Positions 56,469 to 64,000 of a DNA stretch of 64,000 nt are shown piece by piece (position 1 is the stretch's first letter; each line of letters opens with the position of its first letter). A program made the translations under genes and the position numbers. The DNA is taken from the NCBI GenBank assembly GCA_963697285.1, contig CAVONI010000001.1, forward strand, positions 434,001-498,000, read 5' to 3'. Under the pieces are notes generated by a model. That model was not told the DNA's origin. It made no database searches and was given only the letters and a program-made list of their open reading frames with translations. Source of the DNA: JAEUQQ01 sp963697285 (GTDB lineage: Bacteria; Acidobacteriota; Vicinamibacteria; Vicinamibacterales; JAFNAJ01).

Positions 56469-57479
56469 TCACGGCGACGGCTGTGCGGCCGCCAGCGCGA
56501 CGCTCTGCGGGGCCGTCCCGGCATCCATCGCCCGGACGTCGACCCTGAGTTCCTTCGAGAAGAACGCGAAGCCCGGCTTGACGACGCTCAGCACCACGGG
56601 GTCGCCGTTCCTGGCCTTGATCTTCGTGAGGTTGAGGGTGAACTCGCCCTCGGTCGTCGTGGTCCTCTTCGTGCACGCGGGCTCTTCGCACGTTGAAGGA
56701 TCCTGCACCTCGCCCTCGCGCGACACCATCACGGTCGCCCCGTGGACCGGGCTCGAGCCGGGACCCGAGCCCGACGTCACGCGTCCCTTCAGCACGAGGA
56801 ACATCTCGGCGATCGAGGCCTGCGCTTCGTTCAACTGCTGGATGGTCGCCGCTTCGATTGCCGAATCATCGTGCGGCACTGGCGCCTGACGCAGGCCGGC
56901 GTAGACCAGCATCGCCAGGCCCGCCACGACGAGCACCAGTCCGGCCGCATTCCGCTTGAGCCACGACATCGTCCGCGTCCGCTTCTCGCCGGCCAGCGAG
57001 TAGAGCTCGCCCGAGAACTGCTGCAGGTCGTCGAGTGCCGGCTTGTAGGCCAGGAAGTCGAGCGGCGGCCTGTCGAGGCTCCTGCCCACAGCCTGCACGA
57101 GTTCGTGCAACTCCCCGTCGTTGTCGAGTTGCAGGCATCGCATGTCGGCGACGGGCGCCAGGAGCGGAACGAAGCGTGCCGAGGGCACGACGAAGATCGG
57201 CGGCGGCTTGTCGGCGCACCCGAGCCGGTTGCCCGCCTCGAGCCAGACCCACGGGCTCGCGGCCGCCTTGGGCGTGAGCAGCACGACCAGGGCCGGCACG
57301 GTGCGCAACTCGCCCACGATCGACCCGCGGATGCTCGCCGACGGCGCGACGCCGTGGCCTTCCTGCGACGACAGGAAGAAGTCGGACGGGTGCAGCCCGA
57401 GCGCGTCGCCCAGCAACGTGCAGACCTTCCGTGCGAGCGACTCGTCGCTGTGTGCGTGACTGATGAAGACCAGGGCCAT
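56469..57479 (-). CDS. TIR-domain membrane protein with extracytoplasmic regulatory-like domain
   Basis: A 336-residue protein. The N-terminal ~140 residues form a TIR domain (TIR_2-like). It starts MALVFISHAHSDESLA and has a BB-loop-like EGHGVAPSASI. S-P-W-V-W-L-E carries the S/W/E signature, with Glu81 in the position of the NADase catalytic Glu. A linker rich in acidic residues follows, and one transmembrane helix (about 178-196, AGLVLVVAGLAMLVYAGL). The rest (about 200-336) faces the other side of the membrane and contains a carboxypeptidase-regulatory-like beta-sandwich (GRVTSGSGPGSSPVHGATVMV, TTTEGEFTLNLTKIKAR). The frame is intact. TIR NADase effectors are usually cytosolic, so membrane attachment with an ectodomain is unusual. 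Confidence 0.78.
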   Translation of the reverse strand: MALVFISHAHSDESLARKVCTLLGDALGLHPSDFFLSSQEGHGVAPSASIRGSIVGELRTVPALVVLLTPKAAASPWVWLEAGNRLGCADKPPPIFVVPSARFVPLLAPVADMRCLQLDNDGELHELVQAVGRSLDRPPLDFLAYKPALDDLQQFSGELYSLAGEKRTRTMSWLKRNAAGLVLVVAGLAMLVYAGLRQAPVPHDDSAIEAATIQQLNEAQASIAEMFLVLKGRVTSGSGPGSSPVHGATVMVSREGEVQDPSTCEEPACTKRTTTTEGEFTLNLTKIKARNGDPVVLSVVKPGFAFFSKELRVDVRAMDAGTAPQSVALAAAQPSP

Positions 57480-57561
57480 GGTTGGCGCGCCGATCGCGAC
57501 GTCCTTTGGCGAGATGATCTGCGCCACAGGGCACGGTGTCAAGGACGATGGCCCGGGTCGG

Positions 57562-58162
57562 TCAGAACGACACGACCAGCGCCACACCGGGATTCCCCGA
57601 ACGCAGCGGCCCCACGCCGATCGTCATCGTCTGCCGCGGCTCCGCGACATACCTCACGTGCGGCTTCGAGTGTGCAGCGTCGATGGCCCAGCCAGTGAGT
57701 GCGCCCACCCCGGTCACGACAGCTCCGCCCAGGACGTACCCGGCGGCCCACTCATCCATCTCGTTGCGGTCGACCGCCACAGCGTAGGCGACCATGGCGA
57801 GGGCGAATCCCAAGCCGACGCCAGCGCCGATCAGCATGCCGTTGCGCGACGAGTCACGTGGGCGCTCGATCGACAGGATCGCGCTGCGCGGAATCGTGAG
57901 GTCCATGACGCGCTTCGGTCGCCCGGACTCTCGCGCCTCTTCACGCACGTCAACGTCAACGTCGCCGAACCGGATCAGCCGGCCCTTGACCCGGTCGCCC
58001 GTAGTCTGCACGACCGAGACGACGTCGCCGGGGCTCACCTCGCGCCGCAGTTCGTCGAACGTCACCGAGCGAACCTGGGCGAGCGCTGGGGGGGCTCCGC
58101 ACAGGAGCAGTGTCGCCGACAGGTACCGGTAGAGAAGGAATCCAGCAGGACGAGGTGCGCAT
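57562..58162 (-). CDS. Exported membrane-inserted protein upstream of the TIR gene (frameshift near the start)
   Basis: The ATG at 58162 has gggaggcg upstream and starts MRTSSCWIP; after a one-base change near 58140 the frame continues with LLYRYLSATLLLCGAPPALAQ as a signal segment. An LSm-like strand-rich part (PGDVVSVVQTTGDRVKGRLIRFGDV) follows. Two glycine-rich hydrophobic segments (NGMLIGAGVGLGFALAMVAYAV; AGYVLGGAVVTGVGALTGWAI) then precede a C-terminal beta strand pair. It lies 82 bases before the TIR gene on the same strand. The function is unknown. Confidence 0.55.
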
Positions 58163-58261
58163 AACGCCTCCCTGTCACGTCGGCCGTCCAGGCCGGGTGA
58201 CGCGACAGGGACGAAAGCACCCACGCGCGACGTGCCACGTCGGCCCGCCGAGCCAGTACGA

Positions 58262-59116
58262 TTATGAACCTGTTGGGCCAACCGCGATGCGCATTGCGCC
58301 GGGCTCCACGCGCACCTGGAACACGCACTCGCATCCCAGGTATTCGCCGTCACCCGACGCCGGCACGGGCGATCCGAACTCCAGGCTGGTCTCGCGCACC
58401 GGTGCCCACGTGAGCGTGCCGGGGGGCAACGCCCGGCCGAGCGACAGCGCGAACAGCGTCCGCGCAAGCGCGACGCGGCTGCCGCCGCGCAGCGTCGCCA
58501 TCTCGCAGACTCCATCGTCAGGCACCGAACCAGAGGGCAGGTGCAGGTTGCCGCCCAGGCGCGCCACGTTCGCGAGGAACACACCGGCAAGGGGATCTCG
58601 GCCGCGCGTGACGATCATCTGCGCAGCGGCCGCCCGGTACGCAAGGGCGCCGAGCCACGGCGCGCCTCGTCGCATCCGGTCTGCGAGGCGCACCGCTTCG
58701 GCGACGGCGCAGAACACGCCGACCGTGAGCACGCGCCGGCCGTTGATCCGGATGACGTCGATGTCGCGATCCGCGCAGCCGAGCAAGGTCCGGGCAGCGT
58801 CGAGCGGCGACGCCGGCACGCCGAGGTATCCCGCCAGGTCGTTGGCGGATCCCACCGGCAGGATGCCGACACGCGTACCCGCAGACTGGAGTCCGTTCAC
58901 CACGCGGTGCACGGTGCCATCACCGCCCGCGGCGACGATGAGCGACGCGCCACGCGCTTCGCACTCGCGCGCGGCGACGCTCGTCGCCTCTGCAGAGTCC
59001 GGCGTGATGAACTCCACGCGGCCGAGTGCCGACAGGATGCGCTCGACAGGCGCACGCCACGGCGGCTGGCGATAGCCGGCCGTGGGATTGGCGATGATCG
59101 AAACAGCCGGCGGCAT
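58262..59116 (-). CDS. Diacylglycerol kinase-like lipid kinase
   Basis: A 284-residue protein of the DAGK/YegS catalytic-domain family. It carries IIANPTAGYRQPP, the nucleotide loop VAAGGDGTVHRVVNGL (G-G-D-G-T), the family motif GILPVGSANDLAGYLGVP and a beta-sandwich C-terminal half (DDGVCEMATLRGG). It would phosphorylate a lipid such as diacylglycerol or sphingosine. It is 12 bases from the upstream DUF362 gene on the same strand. Confidence 0.9.
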   Translation of the reverse strand: MPPAVSIIANPTAGYRQPPWRAPVERILSALGRVEFITPDSAEATSVAARECEARGASLIVAAGGDGTVHRVVNGLQSAGTRVGILPVGSANDLAGYLGVPASPLDAARTLLGCADRDIDVIRINGRRVLTVGVFCAVAEAVRLADRMRRGAPWLGALAYRAAAAQMIVTRGRDPLAGVFLANVARLGGNLHLPSGSVPDDGVCEMATLRGGSRVALARTLFALSLGRALPPGTLTWAPVRETSLEFGSPVPASGDGEYLGCECVFQVRVEPGAMRIAVGPTGS

Positions 59117-59128
59117 CCGTGGCGGAGG

Positions 59129-60139
59129 CTACCCCTGGGCGAGGATCAGCTTCAGCGAGTCGGCGACGGCTTTGCTCTCGGCGTCAGCGGTGACCAGGTC
59201 GATGGCGTCGGCGCTGGCGACGCCGAGCTGCAGGTCGACCGCACGCGCGATCTGCTCCTGCTCGAAGATCCGGCGACTCATGATGGCGTCGTTGGCGCCC
59301 AGCGATTTCAGCATGGCCACGCCGACCGCATCGACGGCCACGCGATCGTGGCCGGCGATCATGACGTTGGCCTGCTTCAGCTGGCCGCTCGACGGACCGC
59401 CATCCGTGAACGCCGACACGCCGTCGAGCACGATGAGCTGCGGCGTGTAGCCGGCGTTGAGTTCCGCGATCATCCGGCGCATGTCGGGAGAGCGGTGCAT
59501 GCCGCGCCGGATCGACTTCGGCGTCAGGCCGACCGCGAGCTTCAGCGACATCGTGAACACGCCGCCGTAGCCGTGCGTCTTCAGGCAGCACGTCGAGACG
59601 TTGTACTCGGCGTTGACGACGAGGCGGGGCAGCGCGAACCCTTCGGTCCAGTGGCTGCTGGCCGATGGGAACGACACCCACTCGTTCTCGGGCATCTCGT
59701 CGTAGTTGACGATGTCGAACCTGAGGTCACGCGCGAGATCGAACGTGCCCTTCTTCTCCATGACGCCGCGCGTCTGCGGCGGGCCGCTCGACTCGCCGAG
59801 CGTGATGCTGCGCGCGTTGCGCGCCTGCAACTCGGTCACGAGCTGGGTCAACGTGTCGTTGTGTGTCGATCCCGGCGTGTCGTCGGCGGTGTTGAAGTTC
59901 GGCTTGATGACGACCTGCTTGCCCGTGACGCCCTTCAGGTCGAGGAGTCGGAGCGCCTCGGTGACGCCGTGCTTCCGATCGCCGGTGCGGACGATGGCGA
60001 CGCGGCTGCGGCGTTGACCGATCACCTGCGCCAGTCCCGCGGCGCTCAGCGTCGGCAGCAGGGCCATCCCCGCCGTCATCACGCGGATGAAGTTGCGTCG
60101 GTCGATGTCATGTGCCAGGCGAACCATGCGATCCTCCAC
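59129..60139 (-). CDS. Tat-exported DUF362 protein
   Basis: A 336-residue protein with a twin-arginine-like leader (DIDRRNFIRVMTAGMALLP; R-R-N-F-I). The DUF362 body follows (KQVVIKPNFNTADDTPGSTHND, SITLGESSGPPQTRGVM, LKTHGYGGVFTMSLKLAVGL, DGVSAFTDGGPSSGQLKQA). The DUF362 function is not established; some members sit with ferredoxin domains but none is present here. The stop is 12 bases upstream of the DAG-kinase-like gene. Confidence 0.85.
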   Translation of the reverse strand: MEDRMVRLAHDIDRRNFIRVMTAGMALLPTLSAAGLAQVIGQRRSRVAIVRTGDRKHGVTEALRLLDLKGVTGKQVVIKPNFNTADDTPGSTHNDTLTQLVTELQARNARSITLGESSGPPQTRGVMEKKGTFDLARDLRFDIVNYDEMPENEWVSFPSASSHWTEGFALPRLVVNAEYNVSTCCLKTHGYGGVFTMSLKLAVGLTPKSIRRGMHRSPDMRRMIAELNAGYTPQLIVLDGVSAFTDGGPSSGQLKQANVMIAGHDRVAVDAVGVAMLKSLGANDAIMSRRIFEQEQIARAVDLQLGVASADAIDLVTADAESKAVADSLKLILAQG

Positions 60140-60234
60140 GACGGTGAGGCGCGGATAGAGGCGGGCATCGTGCAGATGCGCGTCCGCGGCCGTGTCGGCA
60201 GAATCCTACGCCTGTCGAGGTGCCCGCGCCAGCC

Positions 60235-61104
60235 TCAGCGTTCTCCCGCGAGGTATCCGGGACGCGCCCGCGACGTTGCGTTCTTCCCCTTGATGCGCAC
60301 CGTGATGGGGTGCCATCCACCGGAGGCCACGCCGCTCGGCGTGTAGCCAATCACGTACCGCTGGCGGAACTCCTCGAGGATGCCTTCGAAGGCGGCGCCG
60401 ATGTCCTTCGTCGACTCGACTTCGAACTGCCGGCCGCCCGTCTGATCGGTCAGCGCGCGCAGGAAGGGCGACACGCCCATGCGTCGCACCGACACGCCGT
60501 ACACGACGACGTCGGTACGCTTCGCGATGTCGAGCACCGCTTCGGGGCGCAGCCAGCTCGCGGTGTCGGCGCCGTCGCTGAACACGATCACGAGCGCGCG
60601 CCCGACGTCCGACTCTCCGACCATCATCGCGCTGTACGTCGCGTCGATCAGCGACGTGTCGCCGCCTGCCCAGGCGCGTTCGAGGGCGCGCGTGACCTTC
60701 TGCGCGTCGGTCGTGAGCCCCGAGCGGAGCCGCACGGGATGGCTGAACAGGACGAGCGCCGCCTGGTCGCTGGGCCCGAGCCGTTCGAGCACGGCGCGAC
60801 TTGCGGCCGTCAAATGCGCCAGTCGTTCGCCGGCCACGCTCTCACTGAGGTCGAGTGCCAGCACCACGTTCAGCGGGAGTTGCTCGAAGCTGACCAGGTC
60901 GACGGTCTGCAGCACCCCGTTGTCGAGCACCTCGAAGTCGGCGGGGCCGAGCCCGGTGAGCGGCCGGCCGGCGCTCGTCACGAGGACGTCCACCCGCACG
61001 ACCTCGGTCGTCGCCTTGAACGTGGGGACGTCCTGAGCCTGGGCGCTGATCTGGCCCATCGTGCCCAACAGTCCGCCGACCAGGCACCACGCGATCAGCT
61101 TCAT
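60235..61104 (-). CDS. Exported VWA-domain protein (acidobacterial VWFA type)
   Basis: A 289-residue protein with signal peptide MKLIAWCLVGGLLGTMGQISAQAQ. VRVDVLVTSAGRPLTGLGPADFEVLDNGVLQ follows, a hallmark of the acidobacterial VWFA-related family. The MIDAS motif is D-L-S-E-S (ALDLSESVAG), and a beta-rich tail ends TPSGVASGGWHPITVRIKG. The ATG at 61104 overlaps the stop of the upstream TPR gene (ATGA), so they are coupled. Confidence 0.88.
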   Translation of the reverse strand: MKLIAWCLVGGLLGTMGQISAQAQDVPTFKATTEVVRVDVLVTSAGRPLTGLGPADFEVLDNGVLQTVDLVSFEQLPLNVVLALDLSESVAGERLAHLTAASRAVLERLGPSDQAALVLFSHPVRLRSGLTTDAQKVTRALERAWAGGDTSLIDATYSAMMVGESDVGRALVIVFSDGADTASWLRPEAVLDIAKRTDVVVYGVSVRRMGVSPFLRALTDQTGGRQFEVESTKDIGAAFEGILEEFRQRYVIGYTPSGVASGGWHPITVRIKGKNATSRARPGYLAGER

Positions 61105-62438
61105 GGCAGCCGCCCCTCGTCGAGGCGCGCCCGGGCGCCGTCGAGCCACTCGACCGCGTGCCGCCCGGGCGCCCTGAGGAACGACCACCAGGGATCATCG
61201 TCGAAATCGGCGCGTGACGGCAGGCGCGTGAGGCGATCCAGGGCATCCATGGCGCCGGCCCGATCGCCGCGCGCACGGGCCAGATGGCTCAACGCCAGCA
61301 ACGGCGACTGCGCGTTCGGGAACAAGGCGTGCGCGCGCTCGAAACACGTCCGCGCTTCGTCCGTACGTCCGAGCGCCATTTCCTGTTCACCGAGGAACAG
61401 CGCCGCGAAGTACTGCAACTCTCGTTCATCGTCTGCGACGATGGCCTCACGCAGGAGTGCGACAGCCTCGTCTGGCGAGCCTTCGTCGGCGAACACCCGG
61501 CCCAGCAGGAGTCGCGCTTCGACGAGGCCGGGGTCGAGCCGCACGGCGTCCTGGTAGGCCTGCCTGGCGCGGCGGAGTTCCGCATCGCGCGAGCCGACGC
61601 CCAAAGAAACGCCAGGCGACATGACGATGGTGGCGATCGCTGCCTGGATACGCGGCGACGACAGCGCATGGTGTTGCACGCCGGCCATCATCGCCAGCAC
61701 CGCATCACGCGGCAACACCTGGCGGCCTTCGTCCAGGTGTGGCTTCAGTTCGCCGTAAGCCCGCTGGTCCACGAGGTGCGCTGCTACCGCGCGATACCAC
61801 AGGCCGACGGCCGGGTCAGCCTGCGGGCTGGGGCGCACGCGGTCGAGCAACCGCCTGGCGAAGCCCCAATGGTCGCTGTTGAGGCCATAACCCGTGAACT
61901 GTCCATCGAGGACGGTCACCGATGTCGCGCGACCCGCGCGTGATGTGTCAGCCGGGCCGGCCCGCAGGCGTTCCTCCACGAGCGCCGCGATGTCGGTGTG
62001 GAGGACGACAGCGCGTTTCAGGATGCGCGTCGCGTCGCCCTCGAGCAGTTCGCCGGCCGTCAGGCCGAGCCACCCGGCGCTCTCGCTGCTCTCGGCGAAT
62101 GCGGCACGCGACTCGCGGGGCATCGCGCGGACGGCCTTCTGCGCGTCCTTCATCGCGGCGGCCAGTGCGGCGAGCACGTGTTCCAGGCGCCCTTGCGGCC
62201 ACGGCGCGATCTCGAACGCGGGGCCGTCGAACTCGCCGGGCACGTGGCGGGCGACGGCCAGGCGCCAGGTCTTCAGGTTGTCGAGGCCGGGCGCGGTTGG
62301 CGGGCCCTGGGCTCCGACGGTCGCGTGCCACGGCGTGGCACCGGCGATCGCCAGCACGACGACCAGCATCACCAGCCCGTGACGACGATCAAGGCCACTG
62401 GTTCGGGTCACGCCGAGTCGGGACGAGGCGCCCATCAC
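61101..62438 (-). CDS. Exported TPR protein coupled to the VWA gene
   Basis: A 445-residue protein. The N-terminal hydrophobic segment (HGLVMLVVVLAIAGATPWHATVGAQ) is signal-like. Helical repeats cover the rest, with TPR-like units such as AYQDAVRLDPGLVEARLLLGRVFADEGSPDEA and EARTCFERAHALFPNAQSPLLALSHLAR. It forms an ATGA-coupled pair with the VWA gene, a combination common among acidobacterial secreted systems. The start may be the Met one codon later. It is divergent from the MFS gene with only 21 bases between the starts. Confidence 0.82.
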   Translation of the reverse strand: MMGASSRLGVTRTSGLDRRHGLVMLVVVLAIAGATPWHATVGAQGPPTAPGLDNLKTWRLAVARHVPGEFDGPAFEIAPWPQGRLEHVLAALAAAMKDAQKAVRAMPRESRAAFAESSESAGWLGLTAGELLEGDATRILKRAVVLHTDIAALVEERLRAGPADTSRAGRATSVTVLDGQFTGYGLNSDHWGFARRLLDRVRPSPQADPAVGLWYRAVAAHLVDQRAYGELKPHLDEGRQVLPRDAVLAMMAGVQHHALSSPRIQAAIATIVMSPGVSLGVGSRDAELRRARQAYQDAVRLDPGLVEARLLLGRVFADEGSPDEAVALLREAIVADDERELQYFAALFLGEQEMALGRTDEARTCFERAHALFPNAQSPLLALSHLARARGDRAGAMDALDRLTRLPSRADFDDDPWWSFLRAPGRHAVEWLDGARARLDEGRLP

Positions 62439-62459
62439 GCGTCCATTAGAATCCTCCGC

Positions 62460-63767
62460 ATGCCTGATGTCGAGATGCAGGGGTCACGCCCCGAGCCGCC
62501 AGCAACCTACCGTTGGATCGTGTTGCTCTTCCTCAGCCTCGCCATGGCGGGGAACTACTACGTCTACGACAGCATCGCGCCGGTCGCCGACCTGCTGTCG
62601 TCGCAACTCGGCTACAGCGACACGCAGATCGGCTGGCTGTACTCGATCTACAGCGTGTCGGCGATCGCCACGCTGCTGCTTGGCGGCGTGCTCGTCGATC
62701 GCGTTGGCGTGCGGAAGGCGGGACTCGCCTTCGCGCTGCTGTGCCTCCTGGGCGCGGCGATCACCGCCTCGTCTGGCTCCTACACTGCGATGCTGGCGGG
62801 ACGCTTCGTCCTGGGACTCGGCGCCGAGTCGCTCATCGTGGCGGTCACGACCGCCCTCGCGAAGTGGTTCCGCGGCAAGGAACTCGGCTTCGCCTTCGGC
62901 GTGAACCTGCTCGTCGCGCGACTGGCGTCGGTGGCGGCCGACAACTCGCCAACCTGGGCGCAGGCGGTCTACCAGACGTGGCGTGGTCCTCTTGCGATTG
63001 CGGTCGTCGCAGGCGCGATCGGCGTGATCGGCGCAGCGGTGTACTGGCTGCTCGAGGCGCGCGCCGAGCGCGTCTACACACTCGGGACCGCGGGTGAGGC
63101 CGATCGCCTCGTGGTGGCTGACCTGTTCAGGTTCACACGCTCCTACTGGCTCATCGTCGGCCTGTGCCTGGTCTTCTACTCGGCGGTGTTCCCGTTCCGC
63201 TCGTTCGCGGTGAAGTTCTTCATCGAGGCGCACGGCGCCACGCGCGAACTCGGCGGCTTCCTCAACAGCGTGCTGCCGATGTCGGCGATGATCGCGACGC
63301 CGCTCTTCGGCCTCCTCGTCGATCGCGTCGGGCGCCGCGCGCTGTTCATGCTTGCCGGCTCTGTGCTGCTGGTGCCGGCCTTCGTGCTGCTCGTGCCCGG
63401 CCTCGGCCTGGCGCCGTCGCTCTACCTGCCGATCGCACTGCTTGGCATCGCGTTCTCGCTGATCCCAGCCGTCATGTGGCCGTCGGTCACCTATGTCGTC
63501 GAGCCGCACCGTCTCGGCACCGCCTACGCGCTCATGACGCTGCTGCAGCAGGTGGGCGTGCTCGCGCTCAACTGGGGCATCGGCGCGGCCAACGATGCGT
63601 CGGGCGCGAGCGCGCAGAACCCCGGGGGCTACGCGCCCGGCATGTGGTTGTTCTCGGTGATGGGCGTCGCGGGCGTCGTGTGCGCGCTGCTGCTGCGGCG
63701 TGCAGAGACCGGCCCCGGCGCGCACGGGCTCGAGACGATCACGGTCAAGAGCGGACACCCGGCGTAG
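62460..63767 (+). CDS. MFS transporter
   Basis: A 435-residue major facilitator protein with 12 membrane spans. MAGNYYVYDSIAPVADLLSSQLGYSDTQIGWLYSIYSVSAIATLLLGGVLVDRVGVRK is the N-terminal signature, with the G-x-L-V/A-D-R-V-G motif between spans 2 and 3. FGLLVDRVGRRALFM repeats it between the halves. It resembles the MFSD1/lysosomal-dipeptide-like subgroup, but the substrate is unknown. Confidence 0.88.
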   Translation: MPDVEMQGSRPEPPATYRWIVLLFLSLAMAGNYYVYDSIAPVADLLSSQLGYSDTQIGWLYSIYSVSAIATLLLGGVLVDRVGVRKAGLAFALLCLLGAAITASSGSYTAMLAGRFVLGLGAESLIVAVTTALAKWFRGKELGFAFGVNLLVARLASVAADNSPTWAQAVYQTWRGPLAIAVVAGAIGVIGAAVYWLLEARAERVYTLGTAGEADRLVVADLFRFTRSYWLIVGLCLVFYSAVFPFRSFAVKFFIEAHGATRELGGFLNSVLPMSAMIATPLFGLLVDRVGRRALFMLAGSVLLVPAFVLLVPGLGLAPSLYLPIALLGIAFSLIPAVMWPSVTYVVEPHRLGTAYALMTLLQQVGVLALNWGIGAANDASGASAQNPGGYAPGMWLFSVMGVAGVVCALLLRRAETGPGAHGLETITVKSGHPA

Positions 63768-63796
63768 GGTGGGCGGGCCGCACGGGGGCGGAGGAC

Positions 63797-63818
63797 GGGC
63801 CGCACTGGGGTGCGGCCC
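63797..63818. terminator. Hairpin after the MFS gene
   Basis: gggccgcac-tggg-gtgcggccc, a 9-bp perfect stem with a 4-base loop, lies 29 bases past the MFS stop. No T-run follows. Confidence 0.4.
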
Positions 63819-63835
63819 CTACACCTGGCCGTGTT

Positions 63836-63985
63836 AGCGGGTGGTGTTACGGGTGACGGGGCGCGGTGTGACGGGTGACGGGTGGCGGTGTTGCGGGGCG
63901 ACGGGTGACGGGTGACGGTGCGACGTGGGGCGGCGTGACGGGGCGCGGTGTGACGGGGCGCGGCGTTACGGGTGCGCTTCGGCGC
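63836..63985. repeat. Degenerate tandem repeat of gtgacggg-type units
   Basis: About 150 bases made of repeated gtgacggg(t/g) and gcgcggtgtgac units with slight variation, GC-rich and without coding features. It looks like a variable-number tandem repeat or slippage-prone sequence and reaches nearly to the window end. Confidence 0.6.
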
Positions 63986-64000
63986 GCTCGACGATGGCCA

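Noticed and set aside
1..58162. Programmed ribosomal frameshifting as the cause of the frame changes
   Set aside because: The sites have no shared slippery sequence or downstream structure, occur in unrelated genes, and appear four times in one gene.
1..64000. Many long open frames on the strand opposite real genes (for example antisense to the glgB, CocE and MFS genes)
   Set aside because: They are Arg/Pro/Ala/His-rich, have no domain patterns and mirror the high GC of the third codon position; they are typical antisense artefacts of GC-rich DNA.
1..64000. CRISPR array or cas genes
   Set aside because: No regularly spaced identical 25-40 base repeats were found; the REP-like copies are scattered singly and no cas-like protein is present.

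Overview
The window is high-GC bacterial chromosome, probably from an Acidobacteriota lineage (Vicinamibacteria/Luteitalea-like). The evidence is the high GC, many secreted proteins with carboxypeptidase-regulatory-like or von Willebrand A domains of the acidobacterial VWFA type, CocE/NonD and OPT family proteins, and PEP-CTERM sorting tails. The assignment is inferred from gene content; no rRNA is present.

Layout. 1-7.1 kb: 3' part of a giant surface protein of carboxypeptidase-regulatory repeats, then two tandem thioredoxin-fold secreted proteins. 7.2-10.9 kb: secreted subtilisin-like protease with a repeat-rich C-terminus. 11-19.9 kb: glycogen branching enzyme glgB, a secreted Gly-rich protein, an OPT transporter, a serine hydrolase, a CocE-type hydrolase and a small membrane protein. 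20-22.2 kb: RHH/MazF toxin-antitoxin pair, an ECF sigma factor with a small membrane partner, and small membrane proteins. 22.4-26.1 kb: apparent operon of an MFS transporter, a lipoprotein cytidine-deaminase-like protein and an exported amidohydrolase of the MtaD/SAH-deaminase type. 26.4-32.4 kb: candidate storage-lipid locus with two WS/DGAT acyltransferases, an alpha/beta hydrolase and a large relative of cyanobacterial acyl-ACP reductase; three of the four genes are coupled by ATGA overlaps. 33-45 kb: SufS-like PLP enzyme, a 1,889-residue SdrD-B/DUF11-type surface protein, an AlkD-like protein and a secreted beta-propeller protein. 45-51 kb: repeat protein, adenylate-kinase-like protein, ferritin-like diiron protein, truncated esterase and a TPR protein. 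51-53.5 kb: two PEP-CTERM proteins around tRNA-Ser(GGA). 53.5-64 kb: ThpR, secreted and membrane proteins, a membrane-anchored TIR protein in a three-gene run, a DAG-kinase-like enzyme, a DUF362 protein, VWA and TPR proteins, and an MFS transporter.

Three cross-cutting signals stand out. (i) At least a dozen genes are split by single-base shifts, nearly all +1 insertions next to C/G runs, while the protein sequence continues cleanly in the next frame; this looks like consensus error rather than decay, and I annotate these as single genes. (ii) Five copies of a ggggtcA..TGacccc inverted repeat (REP/MITE-like) sit at gene ends. (iii) Sigma-54-type (GG-N10-GC) promoter sequences precede both PEP-CTERM genes and the giant SdrD-like gene, suggesting a shared envelope regulon.

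The best candidates for undescribed biology are the acyl-ACP-reductase/WS-DGAT locus, the TIR-TM-ectodomain operon and the exported deaminase pair.
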